A stretch of 44,119 nucleotides of DNA from the NCBI GenBank assembly GCA_025455005.1, contig JALONH010000022.1, positions 1-44,119 on the forward strand, read 5' to 3'. Below are positions 8,981 to 19,200 of this stretch, in pieces. A model generated the notes under the pieces. That model was not told the DNA's origin, did not search any database, and was given only the letters and a program-made list of their open reading frames with translations. Source of the stretch: Cytophagaceae bacterium. GTDB taxonomy: Bacteria; Bacteroidota; Bacteroidia; Cytophagales; Cytophagaceae. Made by a program: the position numbers and the translations under genes. Position 1 is the first letter of the stretch; each line of letters opens with the position of its first letter.

Positions 8981-8995
8981 CTGACAAACTGACAG
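8981..8995. promoter_or_regulatory. direct repeat CTGACA in the htpG/GH9 divergent region
   Basis: The bases ctgacaaactgacag hold two copies of ctgaca spaced 8 bases apart, 67-82 bases upstream of the htpG start. Two turnings of one hexamer in a heat-shock gene promoter could mark an operator or activator site. No protein is known to me that binds it. Confidence 0.3.
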
Positions 8996-9070
8996 GGAAA
9001 ATCCCCCTATCTTTTAGTAGTTATTTCCCATAAAAATTAGAATATTGCAAATTAAAATAATTTAAATACT

Positions 9071-11266
9071 ATGATAAAGTTGCTTTTTGGGTTGGGGCTC
9101 TTAAGTGCTGTTGTCTTCGTGCACGCTGCACCCTTAACCACAAATCCCAACATAAAGGTTGACCAATTCGGCTATACCTGTGAAGGAATTAAAATAGCCA
9201 TTGTTTCAGCACCCCAAACAGGGACGAATCCGGGATTGACCTCTGCTACCCCCGGGGTAGGGCTTAATCAATACCAAGTACGTCGTTGGTCGAACGATGC
9301 CATTGTATACTCCGGCACTTTAACTGCTTGGAATAATGGAGCTACGCACACACAATCCGGAGATAAAGTCTGGTATTTTGATTTTAGTAGTGTAGCAGAA
9401 GAAGGGTCTTATTATATTTTTGATACTCAATTAAATCAAGGTTCTTATCGATTTGACATTAATGTTCAAGTGTATAATGAAGTGATGAAACAGGCGGTGC
9501 GCACGTTTTACTACCAACGCTGTGCGCTGGCAAAAGTGGCCCCTTATGCGGATGCCGGTTGGACGGATGCAGCCTCGCATATAGGACCTTTACAGGATAG
9601 GAATTGTCGCTTATACAATCAACCAAACAATGCCTCAACTGAAAAAGATTTGTCGGGTGGTTGGTACGATGCCGGTGATTATAACAAATATGTTAATTTT
9701 ATTTGGGGGCCAATGATTGATCTCTTACTTGCCTATGACGAGCGCCCAACAGTATTTACGGACGATTATTCTATTCCGGAATCCGGCAATGGCATACCGG
9801 ATATTTTAGATGAAGTAAAATGGGAAATGGATTGGTTGCTTCGAATGCAACAATCCGACGGCTCTGTTCTTTGTGTAGTAGGGGGTGGCAGCGCATCGCC
9901 TCCGAGTAGTGATGCAGCGCAACGTCGCTATGGACCTGCTACTACGTCTGCCTCTTTATCAGCCGCTGCTATCTTTGCTCTTGGTGCTATTGAATTTGGG
10001 AAGATTCCATCGATGAGTACCTATGCGGCAACGCTTCAAACCGCTGCTATTAATGCCTATCAATGGGCAGAAGCAAATCCTTCGGTTACGTTTCGAAATA
10101 CGGATAACAACTTAGCTGCCGGTGAACAAGAATTATCTTCGAATGAAAATAATTATGCTCGTATGATGCGTAAACTATCTGCCGCTACCTTTTTATATAA
10201 ACTGACTGGTACAGCAGCCTACAAGACCTATGTAGAAACCAATTGGCCAAATACTCACTTGAATCAATGGTGGTATGCATATCCATTCGAATCGACAGAA
10301 CAAGATGTTTTATTATACTATACCACTTGTACTGGTGCTACTTCTTCTATTGTGACTGAAATTTTAAGTCGATACTCTAATTCGGTTCGTACATCAGCTG
10401 ATAATTATGTAGGCATAGTGAATCAAACGGACGCTTATCGTGCCTATTTAAAAGATGATAACTTTACATGGGGTAGTAATAAAGTACATTGTAACCAAGC
10501 CCAAATGTATCTAAACTTAATCACGTATAATCAATCGCCAACCAACCATGCCGAATACAAAAATGCGGCGGCCGGCTTTCTACATTATATGCACGGAACG
10601 AATCCTTTGTCCTTAGTTTATTTAAGTAATATGGGAAATTATGGAGCAGAAAATTCTGTTCGGGAATTTTACCATTCTTGGTTCCACGATGGAAGTGCAC
10701 AGTGGGATAGAGTAGGGACGTCTACCTATGGCCCGGCTCCAGGGTTTGTTCCCGGCGGACCGAATAAAAATTATAACTACGATAATTGTTGTCCTTCCGG
10801 ATGTGGTAGCTCTCAAAATAATGCCGGATGTATTCGACCGGCTTTTGGACAACCGATTCAAAAATCATTTGTGGAGTGGAATACTTCATGGCCCTCCAAT
10901 TCTTGGGAAGTAACAGAAAACGCCTGCGGATATCAAGCGTCTTATATTCGATTATTGTCTCATTTTTTACAAAATAATTCCGGTTGTAGTATAACAACTG
11001 CTACACGGACTGTAGATACGGCGGAACTTCTTACGGTATATCCGAATCCATCGGCTCAGGCATTTACCTTGCAAGCCACTACTACTGCTCCTCTTGGTAA
11101 ATATTCCTTAGTCCTCTATACAAGCACTGGAGTGGAAGTGGAACGAAGAACCGGTGTCTCCTTAATGGAGGATATACAAATAGGTCAAAGCCTGACTCCC
11201 GGTTTATATACGCTGGTTGTAGAGGGGCAAGGCTTAAGTCAAACATTAAAATTAATTAAAAAGTAA
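9071..11266 (+). CDS. GH9 family endoglucanase with T9SS sorting domain
   Basis: This is a secreted cellulase (or related beta-1,4-glucanase) of 731 residues. After a signal peptide (1-20) comes the N-terminal Ig-like CelD domain (NPNIKVDQFGYTCEGIKIA, ~25-130). The (alpha/alpha)6 GH9 catalytic domain follows at ~135-635. Catalytic residues are visible: Asp200 and Asp203 in GGWYDAGDYNKY, the signature MHGTNPLSLVYLSNMG (507-522), and the general acid Glu616 in WEVTENACGY. The end (651-731) is a T9SS type A sorting domain with the VYPNPSAQAF motif, so the enzyme is expected to cross the outer membrane and be anchored or released at the surface. No carbohydrate-binding module is seen. It stands alone, divergent from htpG. 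Confidence 0.93.
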   Translation: MIKLLFGLGLLSAVVFVHAAPLTTNPNIKVDQFGYTCEGIKIAIVSAPQTGTNPGLTSATPGVGLNQYQVRRWSNDAIVYSGTLTAWNNGATHTQSGDKVWYFDFSSVAEEGSYYIFDTQLNQGSYRFDINVQVYNEVMKQAVRTFYYQRCALAKVAPYADAGWTDAASHIGPLQDRNCRLYNQPNNASTEKDLSGGWYDAGDYNKYVNFIWGPMIDLLLAYDERPTVFTDDYSIPESGNGIPDILDEVKWEMDWLLRMQQSDGSVLCVVGGGSASPPSSDAAQRRYGPATTSASLSAAAIFALGAIEFGKIPSMSTYAATLQTAAINAYQWAEANPSVTFRNTDNNLAAGEQELSSNENNYARMMRKLSAATFLYKLTGTAAYKTYVETNWPNTHLNQWWYAYPFESTEQDVLLYYTTCTGATSSIVTEILSRYSNSVRTSADNYVGIVNQTDAYRAYLKDDNFTWGSNKVHCNQAQMYLNLITYNQSPTNHAEYKNAAAGFLHYMHGTNPLSLVYLSNMGNYGAENSVREFYHSWFHDGSAQWDRVGTSTYGPAPGFVPGGPNKNYNYDNCCPSGCGSSQNNAGCIRPAFGQPIQKSFVEWNTSWPSNSWEVTENACGYQASYIRLLSHFLQNNSGCSITTATRTVDTAELLTVYPNPSAQAFTLQATTTAPLGKYSLVLYTSTGVEVERRTGVSLMEDIQIGQSLTPGLYTLVVEGQGLSQTLKLIKK

Positions 11267-11292
11267 CCATCAGCTCTTCTAATTTACTGTTC

Positions 11293-11318
11293 CTCTGCCT
11301 AGGATAGACCAAGGAGAG
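11293..11318. terminator. hairpin between convergent GH9 and OmpA genes
   Basis: An imperfect stem of about ten pairs (11293-11303 with 11309-11318, one bulge and one mismatch, 5-base loop) fills the gap between convergent genes. It is GC-richer than its surroundings but has no clear T run, so it is a tentative terminator. Confidence 0.35.
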
Positions 11319-11321
11319 CGG

Positions 11322-13181
11322 TTACATAATCTTAAATTCAGTACGTCGATTGCGTTGCTTTCCGGCCTCTGTTGTATTGGGTGCAATAGGCTGACTGCTT
11401 CCATATCCTTTAGCTACAAGCCTTGCGGAAGCTATACCTTGTTGGACTAAATAATTAACTACTGCTTTAGCTCGATTTTCAGATAACAATTGATTGGCTT
11501 TTTCATCTCCCACGTTATCGGTATGACCGGATATTTCGACTTTTAACGCAGGATTGTTTTTTAACAATTGAACAATTTTTTGCAATTCAATCATCGATTC
11601 GGACCGTAAAGTAGACTGACCGGTATCAAAAAAAATGTTACGTAACACAATCTTGTTTCCGACAGTAGCCGGCACAAGGGTAATGTCTTGTTGTACTTCT
11701 TGATATCCATTTGTCAATTGAATGTTTTCAGAATAAAATAATACACCGGGTTTTTCTATCGTGAGGGCATAATTATTTCCTGCGGGTAATGAAAGTAAGT
11801 ACTGTCCGGTTTCACTGTTGGAATGAAATTGTGCAATGGTTTCTTTACTGACATTATCGGTAACCGTAATGGTAGCCTCTATGGGTTTACCGGTTAGGGC
11901 ATCTTTAACGGTCCCTTTAATTAAAGACAGTTGGGGTGGTGCCGCATCTACCGGCATTTTGATGGTATAGATATCTTGTTTACCCAAGCCCCCTTCCCGG
12001 TTCGATGAATATAAGGCTCGTTTACCATCGGCACTGATAACAAAATATACATCATCACCGGCTGTATTCAAGGGCGCTCCCATGTTCTCCGGCTTGGACC
12101 ATGTTCCGCCTACTCCTTTTGTTACTTTGAACACATCATACCCTCCCATCGATGTATGCCCTTTAGATGAGAAGTAAAGCGTTTTGCCATCGGGATGCAT
12201 ATACGGTGCATCCTCATCAAATTCACTGTTGAATGGTAGTTTGATGGGTTTGCTCCATTGTCCACCCACTGTTCGTTGGCACATATACAAATCCCGATTA
12301 CTCCAAGCATTGGTTGCTCGAACGAAATACAACGTGCGTTCATCCGGTGATAAACAAGCAGAAGATTCAAAAAACTCAGTATTAAAAGGTAATGGCTGTG
12401 GTGTTGACCATTTTTTTCCTTTCAATTCACTTGTATAAATATCTCCACCATTACTGCCTTTATATATAAACATAGTTTGTCCGTCTTCTGAAATTCCAAT
12501 ACAAGCGTCGTGTATCTCTGTATTTAATGGGCTTCCTATGTTTATCGCTTTGTTCCATGCACCCCCCACATTGTCGCAAGAATAAATGTCTTCAAACGGT
12601 TGTCCGTCTTGATCGATTTTACCCCCTGTACTGCCGGCTCTTCTGGAAGTTAGATAGAGTGTCGAAAGATCAGCCGTAACAGCCGGTAAATAGTCCGATT
12701 CTTGCGAATTGACTAGTGCACCGGCATTGGTAATGATGTAGGCTTTTTTATTTCCATACAATTGTTTTCCGGTTTGACATTCTTGAACACATTTTGATAT
12801 GTATTTGTAATTCGTTTTTCCCGGATCAGATTTTTGATAATACACGATAGCTGAATCCCATCGGTGGTTGATGTGCAACGCTTGTGCGTAGATCAGCAAC
12901 ATTTCCGGTGTTACTTTCTCTGCTTTACGGACAGCCACACCGGCATATTGTAAGGATTTTTCTTTTGGAGAAGTAGCCAAGTAACATTTTGCTAACATAA
13001 AATTGACATACGCATGCTCTTTATTTTGTTGATAGGCTAATTCATACTGCGTTAACGCCAAAGCATAATTTTTAGACTCTAAATAGGCATCCCCCTTTTT
13101 TATGTATTTATCTTCTTGTGCATAAATAAAGCACATACAGTTGCTAATCACGCAAAGGCTTATTATTTTAGATAGATTCAT
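11322..13181 (-). CDS. PorE-like TPR / PD40 propeller / OmpA family envelope protein
   Basis: The domain order in this 619-residue exported protein is a signal peptide (1-21, ending at IYAQ), TPR repeats (~24-135), and a PD40/WD40-like beta-propeller (~165-395) with repeated patterns such as LSPDERTLYFVR and PDGKTLYFSSKG. A carboxypeptidase-regulatory Ig-like domain (~408-500) and an OmpA C-terminal peptidoglycan-binding domain (~505-619) complete it; the last carries GHTDNVGDEKANQLLSENRAKAV. This is the architecture described for PorE of the type IX secretion system, which links the machine to peptidoglycan. Bacteroidota carry several paralogs, so the T9SS role is an inference. No clear lipobox is seen, unlike P. 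gingivalis PorE. It is divergent from the P-type ATPase gene. Confidence 0.85.
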   Translation of the reverse strand: MNLSKIISLCVISNCMCFIYAQEDKYIKKGDAYLESKNYALALTQYELAYQQNKEHAYVNFMLAKCYLATSPKEKSLQYAGVAVRKAEKVTPEMLLIYAQALHINHRWDSAIVYYQKSDPGKTNYKYISKCVQECQTGKQLYGNKKAYIITNAGALVNSQESDYLPAVTADLSTLYLTSRRAGSTGGKIDQDGQPFEDIYSCDNVGGAWNKAINIGSPLNTEIHDACIGISEDGQTMFIYKGSNGGDIYTSELKGKKWSTPQPLPFNTEFFESSACLSPDERTLYFVRATNAWSNRDLYMCQRTVGGQWSKPIKLPFNSEFDEDAPYMHPDGKTLYFSSKGHTSMGGYDVFKVTKGVGGTWSKPENMGAPLNTAGDDVYFVISADGKRALYSSNREGGLGKQDIYTIKMPVDAAPPQLSLIKGTVKDALTGKPIEATITVTDNVSKETIAQFHSNSETGQYLLSLPAGNNYALTIEKPGVLFYSENIQLTNGYQEVQQDITLVPATVGNKIVLRNIFFDTGQSTLRSESMIELQKIVQLLKNNPALKVEISGHTDNVGDEKANQLLSENRAKAVVNYLVQQGIASARLVAKGYGSSQPIAPNTTEAGKQRNRRTEFKIM

Positions 13182-13243
13182 GTTACTAAGATACTCTTTT
13201 TTTAGTTGGAGTAGGGGACTGTATCTTATAAACGAAAAAGTCT

Positions 13244-15874
13244 ATGAAAAGATATTTTAACTTGCCATTAGATGAAGTATTCCAAGAGTTGAAGGCAACA
13301 ACAGCCGGATTATCATCTGTCGAAGCACAAAGTCGATTGCAGCACTATGGAGCGAATGTATTACCGGAAGGAAAACAAGTCTCTTTTTTTAAAATTTTAT
13401 TTAACCAATTCACGAGTTTATTAGTACTCATTTTATTGGCATCCGGAATCATAACGTTATTCTTACAAGAATATGTAGATGCTGGATTTATTTTTTTAAT
13501 CGTCTTGATTAATGCGTTCATGGGGGCAAGTCAAGAGTGGAAAGCGGAACAAAATGCTTCTGCTCTTCAAAAAATGGTACACTTAACCGCTAAAGTGTTA
13601 CGGGATGGAAAGATCGTTGTATTGGAAGCGAGCACACTAGTACCGGGTGATATTGTAGTCTTAGAATCGGGTGATAAAGTCCCCGCTGACCTTCGATTAG
13701 TAGAGCTTAATGCATTAAAAATAGAAGAGGCCATTCTCACCGGAGAGTCGCTTCCTGTTTTGAAAAAAGTAGAGCGAATAGAAGATGAACAAGCCAGTGT
13801 GGGAGATCGATTTAATATGGCTTACTCCGGCACATCCGTTACCTTTGGTCGAGCCAAAGGTGTGGTGGTAGCTACAGGAGTTCATACCGAGATAGGGACA
13901 ATCGCCGCACGACTGGTAAGCTTAGAAACAAATAAACCTCCGTTGGTCCAACGAATGGAAGAGTTTTCTCAAAAGATTTCTATTTATACATTACTCTTAT
14001 GTTTGGTCGCCGGAGTGGTAGCGTACGCAAGGGGAATGGAATGGATGGATACTTTCTTTCTAGTGATTGCCCTTGCTGTATCGGCTATACCGGAAGGGTT
14101 GCCGATCGCTATAACGGTTGCGTTATCCATAGGGTCTCAACGAATGTCTAAACGCCATGTCATCATTCGTAAATTAGCGGCGGTGGAAGGCTTAGGTAGT
14201 TGTACGGTGATAGCTACGGATAAAACCGGAACACTGACATTAGATCAACAAACCGTTCAGCAAATAGTATTGGCTTCCGGAAGTCGATATGAATGCAGTG
14301 GTATCGGATACCATGGAGACGGTACTATTCAATATCTATCGGGAGGTGAAGATCCGTTGGCACTCCGACAATTATTGCAGTATGGCGTAGTATGCAATGA
14401 AGCAACGTTAGAAAAAAGAGAAACAGAGTGGAAACACTTAGGTGATGCGGTAGATGTGGCTCTGTTAGCCGCAGCTGTTAAAGGGGGTGAAAATATAGAA
14501 GAAGTAAAAAAGAAATTTAATGTAGCACAACAAATTCCGTTTGAATCGGAACGAAAGTTTGCCGGTATCGTGCTGCAGGATGGTACTCTTGTATTGAAGG
14601 GTGCTTGGGAAGCATTTGAACCTTATGTAGAAGAAGCAGAACGCTACGGCACGCAAGTGAGCTTGTTGGCTTCTTCCGGATATCGTGTGATTGCTTTAGT
14701 GAAAACAACCGTTGATTCCGGCTGGTGGCAGGAAGGGAATTCCTTGCCTACGCTAGAGGTAATCGGATTTTTTGCGTTAATGGATCCGGTACGGGACGAT
14801 GTTCCGGATGCCATTCAAGCATGTATGGAAGCAGGAATTAAAGTAGCAATGGTTACGGGCGACCATCCCGAAACGGCTGCCAGTATTGCTCGTCAGATTG
14901 GTATCGCTGTTGACGCTTCGGCTGTTATCAGCGGGAAGCAATTACAAGCTTTACAAGACGAAAAAGGTGCTATCCCAATGGAAGTAGTGCAATCGAAGAC
15001 GGTTTTTGCTCGTGTATCACCGGAACAAAAATTAAGGATTGTCGAAGCATTTAAACAATCCGGTGCTTATGTTGCCGTGACTGGAGACGGTGTAAACGAT
15101 GCCCCTGCATTAAAATCGGCTCATATAGGGGCTGCTATGGGTTATGGAACAGATGTAGCGAAAGAAGCATCTTCCATGATTGTAGTCAATAATGCCTTCT
15201 CTTCGATTAAAGCAGCAGTGGAAGAAGGCCGGTATATTTACAGCAACATTCGAAACGTAGTGTATTTGTTGGTATCCACCGGATTTGCAGAAATAATGAC
15301 GATAATTTTTACGCTGGGATTAAACCTACCGGTACCCTTTACGGCGATACAATTGTTGTGGTTGAATTTGGTCACCAATGGGATTCAAGATGTTGCGATG
15401 GCCTTTGAAAAAGGCGATACGGGTGAAATGAAACGCAAACCCCGTGATCCGAATGAATCGGTGTTTAATCGACTCATGGTGCAAGAAGTAGTGTTATCTT
15501 CTATAGTTATGTCGGTCGCGGTGAGTGCAGTTTGGTATTATTTAATAGAAGTAGAACATACGGACATAGGTCCAGCACGTTCCTTAGTCATGTTATTGAT
15601 GGTATTATTCCAAAACCTACATGTATTAAATTGTAGGAACGAATTGAAGTCAATATTCTCTGTGCCCTTATCGAACAACTGGTGGTTAGTAGGGGCTATC
15701 TTTTTAGCACATGGTATCCATGTTGGGGTATCTTATATTCCATTTATGGCAGATGTGTTAGAATTGCAACCGTATCGTTGGTCCGACTGGGCTTATGTCT
15801 TAGAAGCCTCTTTAAGTATTATTGTGGTGATGGAGTTATTTAAATGGGTAAAACGAAGAAAAATAAAGTGCTAG
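13244..15874 (+). CDS. P-type cation-transporting ATPase (P2 type, substrate uncertain)
   Basis: This is an 876-residue inner-membrane ion pump. The N-terminal cation ATPase domain (ATTAGLSSVEAQSRL), actuator loop LTGES (165-169), M4 motif AIPEGLP (281-287), phosphorylation site DKTGTLT (Asp326), hinge TGDGVNDAPALK (613-624) and the C-terminal cation ATPase helices are all present. The overall pattern is that of Ca2+-ATPase-like P2 pumps. The ion-binding helices differ from SERCA: M5 has Glu683 but Gly in place of Asn768, and M6 reads NLVTNGIQD (708-716), with Asn in place of Asp800. Calcium specificity is therefore doubtful; Na+ or another cation is possible. Start at 13244 follows a 62-base divergent region. 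It has no linked accessory gene. Confidence 0.9.
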   Translation: MKRYFNLPLDEVFQELKATTAGLSSVEAQSRLQHYGANVLPEGKQVSFFKILFNQFTSLLVLILLASGIITLFLQEYVDAGFIFLIVLINAFMGASQEWKAEQNASALQKMVHLTAKVLRDGKIVVLEASTLVPGDIVVLESGDKVPADLRLVELNALKIEEAILTGESLPVLKKVERIEDEQASVGDRFNMAYSGTSVTFGRAKGVVVATGVHTEIGTIAARLVSLETNKPPLVQRMEEFSQKISIYTLLLCLVAGVVAYARGMEWMDTFFLVIALAVSAIPEGLPIAITVALSIGSQRMSKRHVIIRKLAAVEGLGSCTVIATDKTGTLTLDQQTVQQIVLASGSRYECSGIGYHGDGTIQYLSGGEDPLALRQLLQYGVVCNEATLEKRETEWKHLGDAVDVALLAAAVKGGENIEEVKKKFNVAQQIPFESERKFAGIVLQDGTLVLKGAWEAFEPYVEEAERYGTQVSLLASSGYRVIALVKTTVDSGWWQEGNSLPTLEVIGFFALMDPVRDDVPDAIQACMEAGIKVAMVTGDHPETAASIARQIGIAVDASAVISGKQLQALQDEKGAIPMEVVQSKTVFARVSPEQKLRIVEAFKQSGAYVAVTGDGVNDAPALKSAHIGAAMGYGTDVAKEASSMIVVNNAFSSIKAAVEEGRYIYSNIRNVVYLLVSTGFAEIMTIIFTLGLNLPVPFTAIQLLWLNLVTNGIQDVAMAFEKGDTGEMKRKPRDPNESVFNRLMVQEVVLSSIVMSVAVSAVWYYLIEVEHTDIGPARSLVMLLMVLFQNLHVLNCRNELKSIFSVPLSNNWWLVGAIFLAHGIHVGVSYIPFMADVLELQPYRWSDWAYVLEASLSIIVVMELFKWVKRRKIKC

Positions 15875-16251
15875 ATTAGTATCGTTTTAAAATGTAAAAA
15901 AACGTCAATAGTTGAGGATAGTACTTTACCTTAGTTATTGTGAGTCTAATTCATACTTTTATTTCTAAAAAGTATTGGTCATTTTCAACTATAAATTAAA
16001 AATATCTAATGCGGTTTTCTTAAATGACTCTTCATTATTACTATACAGTTAAATATAGTCTCTTTGAAGTTATTTCGTCATAAATCATATATTTTTCAAA
16101 GTGATTATTTCTTACCATATAAATTTGAATTTAGAATATTAATTTTTTATAAAATCATGTAATTGAATTTTGGAATTTATAATTTATAATTCAATTACAT
16201 GATTCTATAAGTTCTGGAGATATATTATAAAATCTTATGAACTATACAGTA
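15875..16251. other. AT-rich intergenic region without a gene
   Basis: These 377 bases between the P-type ATPase and the G8 protein hold no credible reading frame. The only structure seen is the long inverted repeat at 16153-16204. Confidence 0.7.
16153..16204 (-). terminator. 17-bp perfect inverted repeat, probable terminator of the G8 gene
   Basis: Left arm 16153-16169 and right arm 16188-16204 are perfect complements (aatcatgtaattgaatt and its reverse), with an 18-base AT loop. It lies 47 bases downstream of the stop codon of the minus-strand G8 gene and is followed there by an A/T-rich run. The stem is AT-rich, so termination strength is uncertain; it could also be a protein-binding site. 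Confidence 0.45.
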
Positions 16252-19200
16252 TTAGTTTTTAATTATTTTTTCAACACCTACAAGTTTTAAGTCATTATAA
16301 AATTTAATAATGTAAAATCCTGATGGTAAATCTTCACCTATTGTAATAACATCTTTGATAGTTTCAACGAATAAAACTTGACCTTGAATATTTATCAATA
16401 CAATTGATAATGACTGGTCTACAACTATGTTGAAGACGTCTGTCGTTGGATTAGGTTTAATAGTCCAGTAATAATTGATTGAATCAATTATTGTCGAAGT
16501 AGGCATACAATTTATGTAATCTAAAATAGGGGTAATATTAGTATTTCCTCCTGCGCATGTTTTACAGGAATCTAAAAAGGCAGTTCCACCCCATACTCTA
16601 TTGCAATCTTGTTTACAAGCATCTAAAGATGTTTTCACACAAATTGAACAGCTGTCAACAAATGATCTTCCGAAAGGTATTCCTTCACAATCAAAACAAG
16701 CATCTTCTGGCATATCGCAACCACAGTCTCCAGCATTTTGTCTATTTTTTTTATTTGGACATTCGTCTGAATTATCTTCTACGAATCCAATTGGCTGAGT
16801 ACAACTCATAATAGGATTATTAATATCACCATATCCATCTCCATCTAAATCAGCATACCAAGTTGTTTTTACTGTAATTGTAGCTTCAAGTGGATTACAA
16901 TCCTCAGAATCAATTACTCCGTCATCATCATCATCATCGTCTATACAGTCTGGTATTCGATCATTATCAAAGTCGGCTGTCAATCTTCCGCTGGTACCTC
17001 CAACGCAAGTATTGCAAACATCTAAATAGGCTGAGCCATTTAAAACATTAGCACAATCTTTTTCTTTTGCAATAATACTAATAGATGTTTCTACAATCCC
17101 AGCTCTATTATCTGTAGCTATTGCTCGTAATGTATGTGAGCCAGGTGAAATGTTTTGTAAGAGAATATCATTTGAACCCCATGTATAAGGTGCTAGTAAC
17201 TCATTACGAACAAATCTATTATCAAAATATAAACTAACACTTGTAATAGTTCCATCGAAGTCAGAAGCGGAAACAGTTACATTTAAAGTTGATCCCGCTT
17301 CTACAATAGCTAAATTCAAGGGTCTAACAAAGTTTACCCTAGGTAATTGATTAGCACAACTAGCCTCCGTATTACCACATCCACAATCGCCTGGTAAAAT
17401 TTTAAGAGGATCTGATGGGCATTGATCCGTATTATCCCTTACATATCCTGTCGGTTGACTACATGCTGATCGACTCATATTAGGATTACCTTTTCCATCA
17501 CCATCTAAATCCTGATACCAAATAATAGAAGATCCTTTTGTCTTATCTAATGGAAAGCAATCTATTGTGTCTATTAAACCATCGTTATCATCATCAGTAT
17601 CTATACAGTCTGGAAGATTGTCTCCATCCGTATTTAACGTTACTTTATTTGTTGATCCCCCCACACATACTCCACATGTGTCGATTCGTGCTTCTCCACC
17701 AGGAATACCGGCGCAATCTCTCACTAATTGAACTGTAACTATAACTATATTGGAAGTGGATATAGCACCATCATTATCGGTTGCTCTGGCAGTTAAATTG
17801 TAAGTCCCTACCGGAATCGTATTGTATTGAAATTCGAATGGAGTCCTTACATCAGTTCCGATCTTAGTTGTTCCATTGAAAAATTCAACTTGACGAATAA
17901 CACCGTCTTCATCGCTTACATCAAGTTTTATAGTTAAATTATGTGGAGCATTAAAAACGGAATTGTTACTAGGACTAACTATAGTAATCTTGGGAGGCTT
18001 GTTGGGGGGTATTACTTTAATATTAACTACAGCTGAGACTGATGTATTTCCCGAATTGTCGGTAGCATGAGCTGTTATACTAAAGTTTCCAATAGGTACA
18101 TTAGTCCAATTGAAAGTGAATGGTCTAGTAACATCTTCACCTAGTTTAGTTGTCCCATTATAAAATTCTACTTTGGTAATAGTTCCATCCAAATCCGAGG
18201 CGTTTGCAGTCAAACTTACACTAGCAGGTCCTGTAATGGTAGCATTGTTTGTAGGGTTTGTAATGTTGACTGTTGGTAATGATGCACCACTCGATAATTT
18301 AAACCAATCTATTCTTGCAAAAGCTGTGATCGCTTTGAATCGAATTATTCTTGCACCCTTAGTCAGACTAAAGTTTCCTAAATCAATCTGAGTATATACA
18401 CCACTAGATCGAGGGATAGTTAGTTGACCTTTTGATATACCATCAACAAACAGTTCAAGCCTTTGATTAGCTGAAACCTGAGTACTCACATTTGCTTCTA
18501 ACTTATATAATCCATCTCTAGGTATATTTACGGTATAATTAACCCATTGTCCTATACCAAAATCAACAAGTGCAAAATTTGTATTGTTTATTTTGCTGAA
18601 TCCAAGAATTTCTCCTGGTCTTATATCAAATACGTCTCGACCAGTGTTTCCTAAAATATTACTCCCCACATTTTCATAATAGGCTACATTTTGTCCACCA
18701 TAATCGAAATGTTCTGCTTGTATAATAGTGTTTGTAGATGGATTTGATTTGAACGGTCTAGAACGACCTTCAACAGCTATTAAGGCTTCACTTCCTGATT
18801 TATTAGTAAGTCTAAAATTAAGATGACCATCTTCAGGAGTAATAATATGGAAAAACATTTCTCCATTTATGAACGTGTACGAACTAGAAGTAGAGGACTT
18901 TACTGCTTCTTTATTTGAGAGTTTTGTTATTTCATTACTAATGACATTTAATTCTTCCGGCATACCTATTATTTTGAAAAACACTTCTTCACCCGGTTTA
19001 GCTTGACTCCAATCCAATGATAAATTGTTAGGTATTTTATCACAAAAACGTATTGTATAATCCCGTTTTCCTCCGTCTATAATCAATGGTATATCAGAAC
19101 GTGGACCTGCAGGTTTTGTATGTGCTATGTGACCGTCAGCATGTTCATAATATAATGTTGCTTTTCTAGATTCATCATCACCCCAAGTTACCCCTAATCG

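Noticed and set aside
12122-12438. frames opposite and out of phase with the PorE-like gene
   Set aside because: They are shadows of a long, well-supported gene with clear domains.
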